A stretch of DNA of 64,000 nucleotides, from positions 17,264,406 to 17,328,405 of the forward strand of contig JAJKFL010000004.1 of NCBI GenBank assembly GCA_021186555.1, written 5' to 3'. Below the pieces are notes generated by a model that worked only from the letters and a program-made list of their open reading frames with translations, had not been told where the DNA came from and did not search any database. This stretch comes from Reticulitermes speratus. Lineage: Eukaryota > Arthropoda > Insecta > Blattodea > Rhinotermitidae. Of the stretch, positions 34,690-44,269 are shown in pieces; within the stretch, counting starts at the first letter, position 1; every line of letters starts with the position of its first letter. Made by a program: the position numbers and the translations under genes.

Positions 34690-35190
34690 GTCCGTCCGTC
34701 TGTGACGCTGTATCAGCGACTGATATTATGAGGAAAGTGTGTTTTACGTAAAATTCGATATTGGATTCCTTTACAAAACGTCCAGCGAGCGTGAGTTAAG
34801 TGGAAATGTTATAATTGAGAACCATGCTTTAAATAAGTACGTAATAAATTTCTGCCAGTAATTTCCATACTTCTTGACGATTTGGGGTTTTCGGTACAGA
34901 TCCGCATTATGATGTTGAACAACTGTGATTTTCATGAAAATCGGTGCAGTAAAAATCATACTTTACTGACGGACTTGGATAAAACTATATATATTTTATC
35001 TGATTTGCATAAACTTCGGCAAGGGAGTTCCTACAAAACGTATTAAGTGACGGTGAAGTGAAAATCGGCGTAACGCAAGCCACACTTCACTCAGTAACCT
35101 CCATATTTATTGTCCGGTTCGGATGAAATTCGGTAAAAGAGATCTGAATATATTTCTGTTGCAGATTTGTTTCTTGATTATAATCAGGAA
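34690..35190. repeat. Family G-like region with internal sub-repeats
   Basis: A CGTCCGTCC run (34686-34703) is followed by three spaced, similar segments. Each has a 'TGAAAATCGG' or 'TGAAATTCGG' box (near 34934, 35060 and 35125) and a 'cttcact' or 'ctttact' box. The layout suggests a decayed array of about 100-bp units of a family G-like repeat. Boundaries are loose. Confidence 0.4.
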
Positions 35191-35342
35191 ACTCACAAAT
35201 TGGAGCATTACTTTTCTTATAGGAGTAAATGAAATCACATTTACGCTTGTACTGTGAAACCATAAGACACTGTGAATGTAAATACCAGCTCAGTGAAGTC
35301 TGTGTACTAGACCACGAAGCACATCATGTGCAATCTCACTTA

Positions 35343-35424
35343 TACAGGGCATACACAAAAGAATGGTACGGTTTTAATAGTGAACACTATTAAAACCGCA
35401 CCATTCTTTTGTGTATGCCCTGTA
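35343..35424. mobile_element. 82-bp perfect-looking palindromic MITE
   Basis: Left arm TACAGGGCATACACAAAAGA... and right arm are inverted copies with one mismatch over 40 bp, meeting at an 'AGTGAACACT' tip. The ends are TACAGGGC...GCCCTGTA with TA outside, the end style and target preference of Tc1/mariner elements. There is no interior between the arms beyond the tip. Confidence 0.88.
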
Positions 35425-35429
35425 TTATG

Positions 35430-36130
35430 TGTAGGCACATTGCTGATTACCTTCAATGTGATTTCACTAATCATGCCCAATTGAGAATTCTAATGTTCTC
35501 CATTCTGCATTCCACGTCCAGATTCCTTTGCTTAAATCGTGACAGACTACTTACTATTCCGCGTTCACTTTTTTACTAATTCGATAGCATTTTAATCTAA
35601 CGGGATGAGGTGTCACTTGTCCCCTGCGAACATCCGTGGCGGAGGTCCCCATTTTAAGCTCTTTGCAAATGTTTATTTATCTTATTCATAGATACTTTTA
35701 AATTATGCAATAGTAGGCCTGTGGTTACCATCTATGATGTGACAGACCGCGCTACTTCAGAATTCATTAAGGATATGTTCATATATTTGTGTTCATCCCG
35801 CATTGTAATTTCAGGCACAACCTATAACTAAACAAACTTTATAATGCCTAGTTTTTCATGAAAAGCGAAGCTGGTGAAGAAGTCTCCCGTCTTTCAAGAA
35901 TCCCTCAAATTCGTTGCTGTGTTCATAACGGCCAGCCAGTAGTGACTGTCCGAGCCAGATCAATCAAGGACACACTCTCATGTCCTCAATCCTTAGGATC
36001 CGCTTTAATATTAATCTCCCATAAACGCTTGATCTCTCAGCTATTCCAAAAAAGGTATCTAAATTTCCCATCTTTCCCATCCGTAGGCATACTATATTTT
36101 CCGTCTATTTCATCATCAACGATGTGGTCT
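35430..36130. other. No firm feature; possibly LINE-flanking
   Basis: No supportable gene. The part next to 36133 may be the downstream end of LINE F but lacks recognisable motifs. Confidence 0.4.
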
Positions 36131-36132
36131 CA

Positions 36133-36330
36133 CTAATCATATTCTGAATAAAAGTATTAATTACGTTATTTCACCCAGATTCCTGTTACTCCCCCAATCT
36201 TACATCGAAAAATTCCTCTCAGCAATCTGTGCTCATAAACTTTCAATCTTTGGCCCTTCCTTAATGTGAGCGTTCCACAGCCATACAAACAATTGATGTA
36301 AAAGCAGGTAAGCTTTACGTAATACCGAGC
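36133..36330 (-). pseudogene. LINE family F reverse-transcriptase tail fragment
   Basis: Minus-strand translation: 'INCLYGCGTLTLRKGQRLKV' continues to 'YEHRLLRGIFRCKIGGVTGI', matching the YGCETWxLxxxxRLRVFExxVLRxIFGxK block that follows the polymerase domain in LINE F (also seen in the 57.2-kb copy). Flanking parts are too decayed to place. Confidence 0.7.
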
Positions 36331-36339
36331 ACTGAGACA

Positions 36340-37460
36340 TTCTGTTCTTCTCTGTTTCCTATCACAGAACACAAAGACGAGAGTTCGGTATTGCGGGATT
36401 GGAAAAAATATGCACAGACTCTAAGAGAGAGAAACTCACAAAATATTAGATTATTCGCAAGGCAATTTTCTTATTCCTTTACCTCCATAAGCGTAACGTT
36501 ATGGAAGTAATATGTTACTGTCAGTGGTTAAGAAGATCTAACATGAACTGCACCAAATGTGAGTGTAAGGGCTTATTCTTCAAAGAAAGGAAAGTTTTGA
36601 TTTAGGAAGACGACTATGGCAACAACCACATAAATGACACAAATTCAAAGGGTAACAAGCAGTATATATAGAGAAGAATTGAAAGAAAGTGATACGAGAA
36701 TACGAGAATATACTGTACTATCTGCTTCCTTGACAGCTTGCTCCAACAACCAGGAATATGTACAAAAATGAAAAAGCAACAGAAATGCAAGCGTGAGAAA
36801 CAGAGGGTGGTGAGACGTTTCTCCTCGTCAGAGGCTTCTGTCACTTGCCAGAACTATACATATCACATCGAAAAAATTCACAATCTGCGTGTGATTTCTG
36901 TATTTCTACACTGATCACATATAGGCTACATCACGGTTACATCTGCCCTTGTATCGATTAACATGCCCATAACACTGCACTGTTAAAGCTCATCAATAAT
37001 TCATTCACTTTCTTTACAGTACATGTCAACCATCAGATGTAACTAAATAAAGCTATAATTAATAAAAAAACATGCATGACACAGTAAAATTGGAATTGAC
37101 AACAGATCAATTAACTAACAGTGAAACGTACTCGTATTTAAATTATTTTAACCCCATGAATCCTGCTGGCTACTTTATATAGGCCTACCACCAGGATTAA
37201 CATTCAAAAATTCTATATTCTGCTCACACAGTGTACAGGCTTATCGAAAATGATGGACCTAGTTTCGATACGTATTCATTAGACGAGGCATATAGAGATG
37301 GCATTTGCTGTAACGTGATCTTCAACTTACGAAGTTTTCTTGAACATGCATGCCCAAACGTTTTGCTCATACTTCATGCACATGCGTTCCACGTTTTCAG
37401 CTGTAGAGGGCATTGCCTGTATCGCAGTTACTCAGTTTGACGGCGAGCGTGCTAGATAAA
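36340..37460. other. No recognisable feature
   Basis: No coding or repeat similarity recognised. Confidence 0.5.
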
Positions 37461-37469
37461 GCACGTTGC

Positions 37470-37735
37470 ATAATTTATTTGGCCGACAGCAAATCCATTG
37501 CAAGTGCAGCGCCAGTTCCGCCGTCCATATGGAAGAGATCCTCCTATCGGCAAGGCGAATCGACGCTTGTTTAACCAGCTGAAGGAAAGGGAAAATGTAG
37601 AAAATCACGAATCATATCGACGACTGGAACGTCCGAAGATGATGTCGAAAGTATAAGGCTGTCGGGACAACATAGTCCAAAGAAGCATATTGCTCGTCGG
37701 AATTTGCAGCTGGGTACAGGGCACGGCAGGAAAAA
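37470..37735 (+). pseudogene. Mariner-type transposase B, N-terminal part
   Basis: Plus-strand pieces 'VQRQFRRPYGRDPPIGKANR', then 'RLFNQLKERENVENHESYRR', and in another frame 'ARRNLQLGTG', match the first helix-turn-helix, linker and second helix-turn-helix (canonical ARELQIPRTTVH) of a Tc1/mariner transposase like that at 16.2 kb. It breaks off near 37740 next to a SINE B fragment. The catalytic part resumes at about 40065 in the same orientation, so the two are probably halves of one element. Confidence 0.65.
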
Positions 37736-37759
37736 GTGGACACTTGACGTTAGGGCGGT

Positions 37760-37830
37760 ATTTTTTCTTTTCCATGGCGCGATAGCCCCTAGCGGGCCAG
37801 GGCCTCCTCATTGTCGAAGCTTCATCACAA
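37760..37830 (-). mobile_element. SINE family B, 3' fragment
   Basis: 'ccatggcgcgatagcccct', 'agcgggccagggcctcctca' and 'cgaagcttca' match the 3' end of the reversed SINE B at 22782-22840. About 70 bp are kept. It lies between the mariner B N-terminus and the pogo C-terminus. Confidence 0.8.
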
Positions 37831-37834
37831 AAAT

Positions 37835-39165
37835 AGGATTAATGTCCACTGTAACTTGTACACAATTCGTGACTGCACAGAGAACGCTGTGAACACTGTA
37901 TCCAGTCCTCTTCGGGTGGTTCTGTGTAGGGATCTTCATACACCACGCAAAAACACCTCAGCTTATATGTACTCTGTGTTTTCTTGGCAGAACGAACTTC
38001 AGGGTTCCAGGAGGTTGAGGCTCCCAGATTTCTAGACAATCGGCACATGAAGGTGGTAAGGTTGTCAGCCCTACGCACCGGCCGCCTTTACCCCCCAGGA
38101 AATATTCCTGGTACTCATTTCTGTTAGAGGCTGAGTCGACCCAGGGCCATAGTGCGACCGAAAGAATTATGTCAATGAAAAATTCCAATGACACCATCGG
38201 GAATCGAACCCGCGACCTTCCGCTTGTAGCGCAGTGCCTCAACCAACTGTGCCACGACGTACCCCCCTTTGTGCGTCGTATGAGGCTCAAATGACAGGAA
38301 CAGCACATTATTTTCTGTAACATAATCTAATGTCTTAATGTACTTATGGGAATCGTGGTTGTTCAGAACCAGTAAAACTTTTCTGATTGAAGTTGGACGA
38401 ACTTTTTCAACAAATAACTGCAGCAACTGAAGAAATGTTTCTACACCGATCCATCTATTCTCTGTACAAGAAGCTTGGCATCCTGTAGGAGCTCTATCAA
38501 GAAGCCGTTCCTGCATGCGTTTTCGCACAAATATGAGAAATGGTGGAATGAAAGAAACAGCTTTATTGCAGCAGCAAATTACGGTTGTAATGTCCTCATT
38601 CTGCACCAGCAATTATGCCTACATGTTTTTTTCGTGTTGTGGAAAGAATTTTGGTTAATCTTTTCGTTGAAGTCTATACGCCAGTTTCATCCATAGTGTA
38701 AATACATGAAGCGTCTGTTTTTGCATTTCTACAAGTACCCACACGACGGTGTAGAAACGGATCACTTTTGGATGATTGAATTCCCTATATCTGGCAACTG
38801 AATTGGGTTCTGGCGAAAGCAAAGTTACACTTGGATGTCTCCTAATAAATCCCATCAACCAAACATCCCCTGCTGCTCCATTCTAAAATGGGCGTGAAAT
38901 TGTATTCTTCTCCGCAAAGTCATACGCAAGGTTCTTGAACTCTCTTCTCGCCACACAATAAAATAAACTGTTCATGAATTTTAAGTACTCGACAAGTTGT
39001 TTCTTTTGTTTGTTGTTGAAAAGAGTCCTAAATCGCCCTAACCTTTTTTCAGCCGACACTTTTAACACGCCTGTATAGCCTTCGGTACTGAATAGCGTAA
39101 TTCAAGGCTACAGCGTTTAAAGACCCTAAAGCAGCTTCCTATATCGCTTTCTCAATGTACTTTTC
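37835..39165 (-). pseudogene. pogo/Tigger-type transposase, broken and SINE-interrupted
   Basis: Transposase of the pogo group (CENP-B/Tigger relatives), read from high to low coordinate. Remains of an N-terminal psq helix-turn-helix lie near 39070-39150 ('YSVPKAIQA'). A CENP-B-type DNA-binding region follows at 38883-39040 ('FNNKQKKQLVEYLKFMNSLF', 'FKNLAYDFAEKN'), then 'GFIRRHPSVTLLSPEP' (38790-38855). The DDE core at 38280-38612 contains 'TTVICCCNKAVSFIPPFLIF', 'GWIGVETFLQLL'-like sequence, and 'VLLVLNNHDSHKYI', where the usual LDNH reads LNNH, a lost catalytic Asp. The SINE at 37985-38268 cuts in after 'FEPHTTHK'. Beyond it 'YEDPYTEPPEEDWIQC' (about 37860-37945) resembles the C-terminal PHD-like zinc finger of longer pogo proteins. 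Several frame changes make it non-functional. Confidence 0.85.
37985..38268 (-). mobile_element. SINE family D, full length, inserted in pogo gene
   Basis: tRNA-derived. On the minus strand a box A-like TGGCACAGTTGGTTGAGGC (complement of 38236-38254) precedes a box B-like GGTTCGATTCCC (complement of 38199-38210). The body has 'ggccctgggtcgactcagcc', 'ttcctggggggtaaaggcgg' and 'gggagcctcaacctcctgga'. It interrupts the pogo transposase between the DDE core and the C-terminal finger. Some pogo sequence was lost as well, since the third acidic region is missing. Confidence 0.88.
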
Positions 39166-39631
39166 ATTCCAACTTCCCTTGTTGGTTTTTCTTACATATT
39201 TGTACACCATCTAAAATTAAGTTCAGATTATTCGAGAATATAGGAAAATTAAGTGATAAATAAAGAAATATATAGTGGAATAACTTACAAACAATCAGTA
39301 GAACTTTAAACGGATGTTTCGAATAATCCGGGAAAAGCGAATAATTATCCACGTTGCCTGGTTCACTTTGCCCGGTATGTCGCCACTGAGATACAGTAGG
39401 TTATGACCGCCAAAATAAGAGGCGACAATGCTGTATTATAACTGTAGATGAAAAGGGATTATATAATATATGCCTATCCTACATCAGTACAATATTTATG
39501 CAGCTTTCTTAACTTACTGAAATAAGTCTATGTACTTACAGTCAGAATATTTTAACACATATACACAGAAAACAAAATGACGCCTTACAAGTTCCACGAT
39601 GGCCACTGATAAGACGAACCAACTTCCCCGG

Positions 39632-39984
39632 GGACAGTGCAGATGGTACCATATAAGTACTACAACTGACAGTGCAGATGGTACCATATAAGTACTACAA
39701 CTACAGTGCAGATGGTACCATATAAATACTACAACTGACAGTGCAGATGGTACCATATAAGTACTACAACTGACAGTGCAGATGGTACCATATAAGTACT
39801 ACAACTGACAGTGCAGATGGTACCATATAAGTACTACAACTGTCAGTGCAGATGGTACCATATAAGTACTACAACTGACAGTGCAGATGGTACCATATAA
39901 GTACTACAACGACAGTGCAGATGGTACCATATAAGTACTACAACTGACAGTGCAGATGGTACCATATAAGTACTACAACTGACG
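39632..39984. repeat. 35-bp tandem array, about 10 units
   Basis: Ten near-identical units containing CAGTGCAGATGGTACC followed by ATATAAGTACTACAACTGA. Most are 35 bp; two are shortened by 1-3 bp at the junction (near 39703 and 39911). Each unit has the palindromes GGTACC and AGTACT. Very low divergence between units points to recent expansion or gene conversion. It sits between the pogo remnant and the mariner B catalytic part. Confidence 0.95.
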
Positions 39985-40064
39985 CGTGATGAGTTTTTGT
40001 GTTGATTGCAAAAAATTAGGCTTTTTCTCTTTGCCCGCGACTCCCCTACATAAAAAGACGATCC

Positions 40065-40975
40065 AAAATGTCTTGTACAAGAAAGTAAGGTTGCAGCTTA
40101 CAAATTCAAATTTTGCATAAAATCAAAGATACAGATCGGTACGCAAGAGCTGAATTTGCAAATCTGATCCTAAATGGAACTCATGATGACAATTTTTTTG
40201 CACCGAGTGATGTTCACAGATGAAGCAACCTCCGATATGAATGGTCATGTAAACGGGCCCACGTATCGCATCTGGGTACAGTAACGGCCACATGAAATTA
40301 ACAAGAATTTGCGAGACTCCCCGAAAGTAAATATGTGGTGCGGCATAACGCATTGTTTTACTAGGTGGTGTATTTATTAGGTGTATTAAGTACTACATTA
40401 GGTACCTATTAACTATGCAGCTTTTAAATTATAATTGTAACAAGAAATTAATTGTTTTGTAATAGTTTGTAACTGATTTTCCTTCCCTGATGCACAACGT
40501 GTACACAATCTGTGTTAAACAGCATATTGACATCCACCTCTACATTAGTAACCATCACTCGCGGCTTCTCAGTGAAGCAACACCAGATTAAGAATAATAT
40601 TTTGTAAATAAATCAATGAAAGGTGTTAAAGTTGTTCGTATTTTGAAACACCGGTGGCATTGAACAAGAGTAAGGCGAAAGTTTGTTTCAACAAGTGTGC
40701 TCCATCCTACTTCAGTCATACTGACTAATCGGTGGATGGAAAGAGGCGGAACAACACCGTGGCCCCCACGAATTCCAGACCTCTCGCCAATGAAATTTTT
40801 CATTCGAATTTTATAAAAAAAAATTCGTTTACGCAGCGAAAATCCGAGATTCATTCATGCAAGAGGGAATTAACAGACGTGGAGCGACAGTGACTCCATA
40901 ACATGGCAAGAAGCTGAGCACCGTCTGGATGTACGAATGGCGAGGCCACTGATATTTTCCAACATACGTATGAAA
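40065..40975 (+). pseudogene. Mariner-type transposase B, catalytic part
   Basis: Plus-strand pieces include 'VMFTDEATSDMNGHVNGP' with the first catalytic Asp codon at 40219-40221, 'YRIWVQ', and 'LRDSPKVNMWCGIT'-like sequence at about 40310-40350. After a gap without similarity (40360-40590) come 'TTPWPPRIPDLSPMKFFI', with the third Asp at 40778-40780, and 'TWQEAEHRLDVRMA' near 40900-40945. The segment with the second Asp (QDGAPPHW in mariner A) is missing. It is heavily frame-broken and older than mariner A, and probably the second half of the transposase that begins at 37470. Confidence 0.78.
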
Positions 40976-40979
40976 ACTT

Positions 40980-41600
40980 TATGAGTTGATGAACACGTTA
41001 CAGCTTATCCCACCTCTATGTATCTCTTCTCATGAAAGTTATTACGTCTCGAATCTCGGTTCATGATTTTCGATGATCCTGTACTACGATCGTTCCGACG
41101 GTTCTCAGAAGTAGCAGATATTATTTCTCCATACTGCAATAACATACTCTCTTTTATAACCGAGACGGAATGTGTTTACTGCACGGTACGACGTGAATCT
41201 ATAAATGCGGTTCAGGTTAATCTTCTTATACAAAAGTGTTCAGATTCTTACATATTCAAAACGTAAGGACAATTTCAATAAGAAAATAGAATTTGACGCC
41301 AAATTGTGAGCACGTTTATAACTTAATCACTTGAATATGATGAAATGCCACAAAAACACATTGAATATTACACATAATTTGTGTTACTTTTGAGAACCGA
41401 ACATATGTATGGCCTATATACCGTAGTCTCAACCTAAGTTACCTGCGTACAGCAACGCTGTATCCAAAATGCTAACAATCAAAAGATATGTATGAATTAA
41501 AAAATTCTCTATGTTGTAGACAGCTATCGAACTTCACGGCTGGACAGGCGGGCAGCTTCGTTCATATTTCAGTCATGACATCATCCATCATCGTCGGCGT
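40980..41600. other. No recognisable feature
   Basis: No coding or repeat similarity recognised. The right end of mariner B should lie near 40975-41020, but no inverted repeat could be matched. Confidence 0.45.
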
Positions 41601-41603
41601 TGA

Positions 41604-41650
41604 GGAGGAGGAGGAGGACGAGGAGGAGGAAGTGGTGGTGGTGGTGGATG
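41604..41650. repeat. (GAG/GTG)n trinucleotide tract
   Basis: GAGGAG and GTGGTG repeats encode Glu and Val runs in an artefactual plus frame. Confidence 0.9.
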
Positions 41651-41999
41651 TTTTATCACGTTCAGGAAGACCTGAACTTATAGAAAAGAGAGGGTTGGTT
41701 TCTTCTTCATTCAGAAGAGTGAAGATCGATGATGCATTGGAAGGCTCTTTTTATATGTAGCGGAAGGTAAGTTCCTTATTGAGCTTCAACATGGCCTTTA
41801 CATTTCTCTTTGTCTTACCGGAAATTCCGTACATGTAACAGCATAACTCTTCACATCTGTTGCTACATACTCGGTCCGTTTTAATACTGTGTGTGTGTGT
41901 GTGTGCGTTATTTCGTGCGTGGGAATGGACATAGGAGTGCGTCAGAATTGAAGGCCATATGCAACCGCTGTGATATTGGATCAACGCTAGGACTAGGCC

Positions 42000-42125
42000 C
42001 ATGCTAATATGATACATAACCGAATGTGACCAAGTGAAATACGATCTGCGGTCTTCTGGGATATTACGCGGCGTAATATCCCAGAAGACCGCAAAGCTTA
42101 TCAACATCGCGGCGGAAGCCTGAAA
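42000..42125. repeat. Repeat family H, two inverted pieces
   Basis: The plus half 'gatctgcggtcttctggg' (as at 62620) is joined to an inverted half that continues into 'aacatcgcggcggaagcctg' and 'aaatcaagtgaaata', the complement of the block at 62570-62610. The two halves meet in a perfect palindrome. Confidence 0.65.
42047..42093. repeat. 47-bp perfect palindrome
   Basis: Arms of 23 bp (TGCGGTCTTCTGGGATATTA... and its complement) around a single central G at 42070, without mismatch. It is formed by two copies of the family H core placed head to head. Confidence 0.95.
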
Positions 42126-42423
42126 TCAAGTGAAATAATATTAATTGCGAATGTTTATTATTGACAAAAGTGGCAACTGTAAGGCGTCACTGATTAAACT
42201 GCGTTTAGTTACATCATTATGCAAATACACTTAATGTTAATTTACTGCTTACTTATTAATTATACCTTGTCCTATACCAACAGTAATCTATGAAGAAATC
42301 AGACTTTTCTCAAAACATGTTCAGATCCGTCTCCGAATCTTAAACAGCAATATTTTACGTGTTAAAAACTGACAGGAAAATATCAGTCTACACTCTTTAG
42401 AATCTACCAAACAAATGACGTGT

Positions 42424-42532
42424 ACATATTGCAGTCGGAACATATAAGTGTAGAAAAAGTGCGTATAAAGTGGACTGGCTAGTCCTACTGTATACGCACT
42501 TATTCTACAATTCGATGATCCGATTGCAATGT
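42424..42532. mobile_element. 109-bp foldback element
   Basis: Inverted arms of about 50 bp: inner block GTAGAAAAAGTGCGTATA (42450-42467) against TATACGCACTTATTCTAC (42490-42507), with outer blocks 'acatattgcagtcgg' against 'ccgattgcaatgt'. Ends read TGTACAT...ATGTATA. It is non-coding and MITE-like, older than the 35343 palindrome judging by mismatches. Confidence 0.7.
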
Positions 42533-42539
42533 ATAGGCC

Positions 42540-43075
42540 TATACGTCGCTTCCAAGAATTTTATATCTACTCGCCTTTGGCATTATTCTATGTATTATTC
42601 TTAACTTTTATAAACTTCAAATTATACATTTAAGGCATTCTAACAAAATTCTACCAATAATCTCTATTCCGATCCACATTAATCCAGTCCACAATCACTC
42701 GTTTTGTTTCTTAAAGATGTAGATTAATATTATCCTCTTATATAGGTCTCTTCAAGTTTTCCAACCAATTTACTATATGCGCTTCTCTTCTCTCCATTCG
42801 TGCAACATGTCCGGTAGATAATAAAACAGGCTTGCTATAGTCATTTTATGTTAGACCAAAGAGAAGACAGCGTATATTGTGGGAAGATGATTTGAACTTT
42901 CCATGGGAAAGTGTACACAGAGCAGAATATACAACTTTTAAATAGTAACTTACTATAAGAAATAAGACATCTAGTACACATGCAATGTAACTTTCCTGTC
43001 AGTGTATACTTCCCTTCCGCGACTTAATACAAAGGAGTGAGGCGACTTGGCCACCTCTACATACAGTTTGTGGTT
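42540..43075. other. No recognisable feature upstream of the LINE
   Basis: AT-rich; no similarity recognised. The base composition becomes GC-richer from about 43080, where the LINE starts. Confidence 0.5.
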
Positions 43076-43282
43076 TCGGCAGGGAGAAATACGTGACAGT
43101 ACTTGGTGGTGGGCACTTGCAGTGAGGGGACACCAGAGGGAACGCGGCAGACAACAATCCAAGAAAAGTCGACGTTGGTTTGGGAAACGGCGGTGAGGGA
43201 AACGGCGACAATGAATCTGGCGAGGAGAGAGACAGAAGCCGGGACATGGGCGAAAACAGCAGCCACGACAGCGGCAGTCAGG

Positions 43283-43926
43283 ATCAAGGATAAGTCGTTG
43301 GCTTTGCTGCAGGTAAATTGCAGGAGTATTTATGATAAAACACTTCATTTCTGGAATTTAGTCGACACATACAATCCGGATATAGCAATACGCACGGAGT
43401 CATGGCTTAGAGAGAAAATTAGCAATGACGAAGTATTTAGGGCAGATCTCACAACTTTTAGAAGAGACCAGCGTGCCCGTGGTGGGGGCGTGTTAATTTG
43501 TGTTAAAAATTACATCACCTGCGCGGAGCTGTTAGTAGATGAGGATTTTGAGATGATCACAGTCGAAATGAAATGTATAGACCCAATTTTTACGTGGGGA
43601 ACTGTAGGCATTTAAACAGCTCCGTACGAGGACATGCGGGTGATGGAAAGATTGGCATCCCGAACCGGATATTTGCGAAATTCTACGAAGCGAAGCATCA
43701 TAGGCGGTGATTTAAACTTACCTTAGGCGGACTAGAATGGGAACGCGGAAGAAACTAACGGAGCCCAGGCGTTTTTAAATAGATTGGTATGGGATAATGG
43801 TTACACGCAGGTAGTAGGTAGCCCGGCCCGAGGGGTTGCGTTGCTGGATGTTTATCTTGTCCGCCAGAGAATTCGCTTATCTCTTGCAAAATTGTACAGG
43901 GGATCAGTGACCATTGCGGGGTGATA
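43283..43926 (+). pseudogene. LINE AP-endonuclease domain
   Basis: Target-nicking endonuclease domain of the LINE. In frame from an open stretch starting at 43103: 'LALLQVNCRSIYDKT', 'NPDIAIRTESWLREKI' (Glu of the TES motif) and 'FRRDQRARGGGVLICVKNYI'. It stops at 43615, then resumes as 'MRVMERLASRTGYLRNSTKR', 'IIGGDLNLP' (the GDLN motif, followed by a stop), 'GSPARGVALLDVYLV', and in another frame 'ISDHCGVI', where the SDH catalytic box lies at 43906-43914. The motif residues are largely intact despite two stops and at least one shift, so decay is moderate. Confidence 0.88.
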
Positions 43927-44269
43927 TTAGAAGTAGAGTGGGAGGAAACTTACCGTGTCCCACAAGAGGAAAGGTTAGTCCCGGTGTACCACAAAACAGA
44001 TGTTTTAGGCTTACAAACTTTCCTCCAGGAAAAATTCGCAATATGGGCAGGTAATGGTAGTTGCGTAGAGGAGATATGAAAAAATCACAAGGAAATAGTT
44101 TTCGAGAGTATCGAAAGTTTTGTTGCATATAGAATTCTGAGAAAAAACCGCATCCTGAATATTACAACAGGTAAGTGAAAGAGCATATAATAAGAGACAA
44201 TTAGGCGGGCATTACCAAGCGGATCTGAAAAGACTTCTCAAGCAGCTGCGGGCAGACAAAAAAAATGCC

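Noticed and set aside
38199-38254. tRNA gene on the minus strand
   Set aside because: Box A and box B are those of SINE D, whose body and second copy identify it as a retroposon.
39632-39984. Possible CRISPR-like repeats of 35 bp
   Set aside because: The units abut with no variable spacer; it is a simple tandem array.
43103-43282. Start of the LINE protein at the first Met of the open frame
   Set aside because: The first 60 residues are GC-rich and unlike family proteins; similarity begins only at about 43283, so the true start is unknown.
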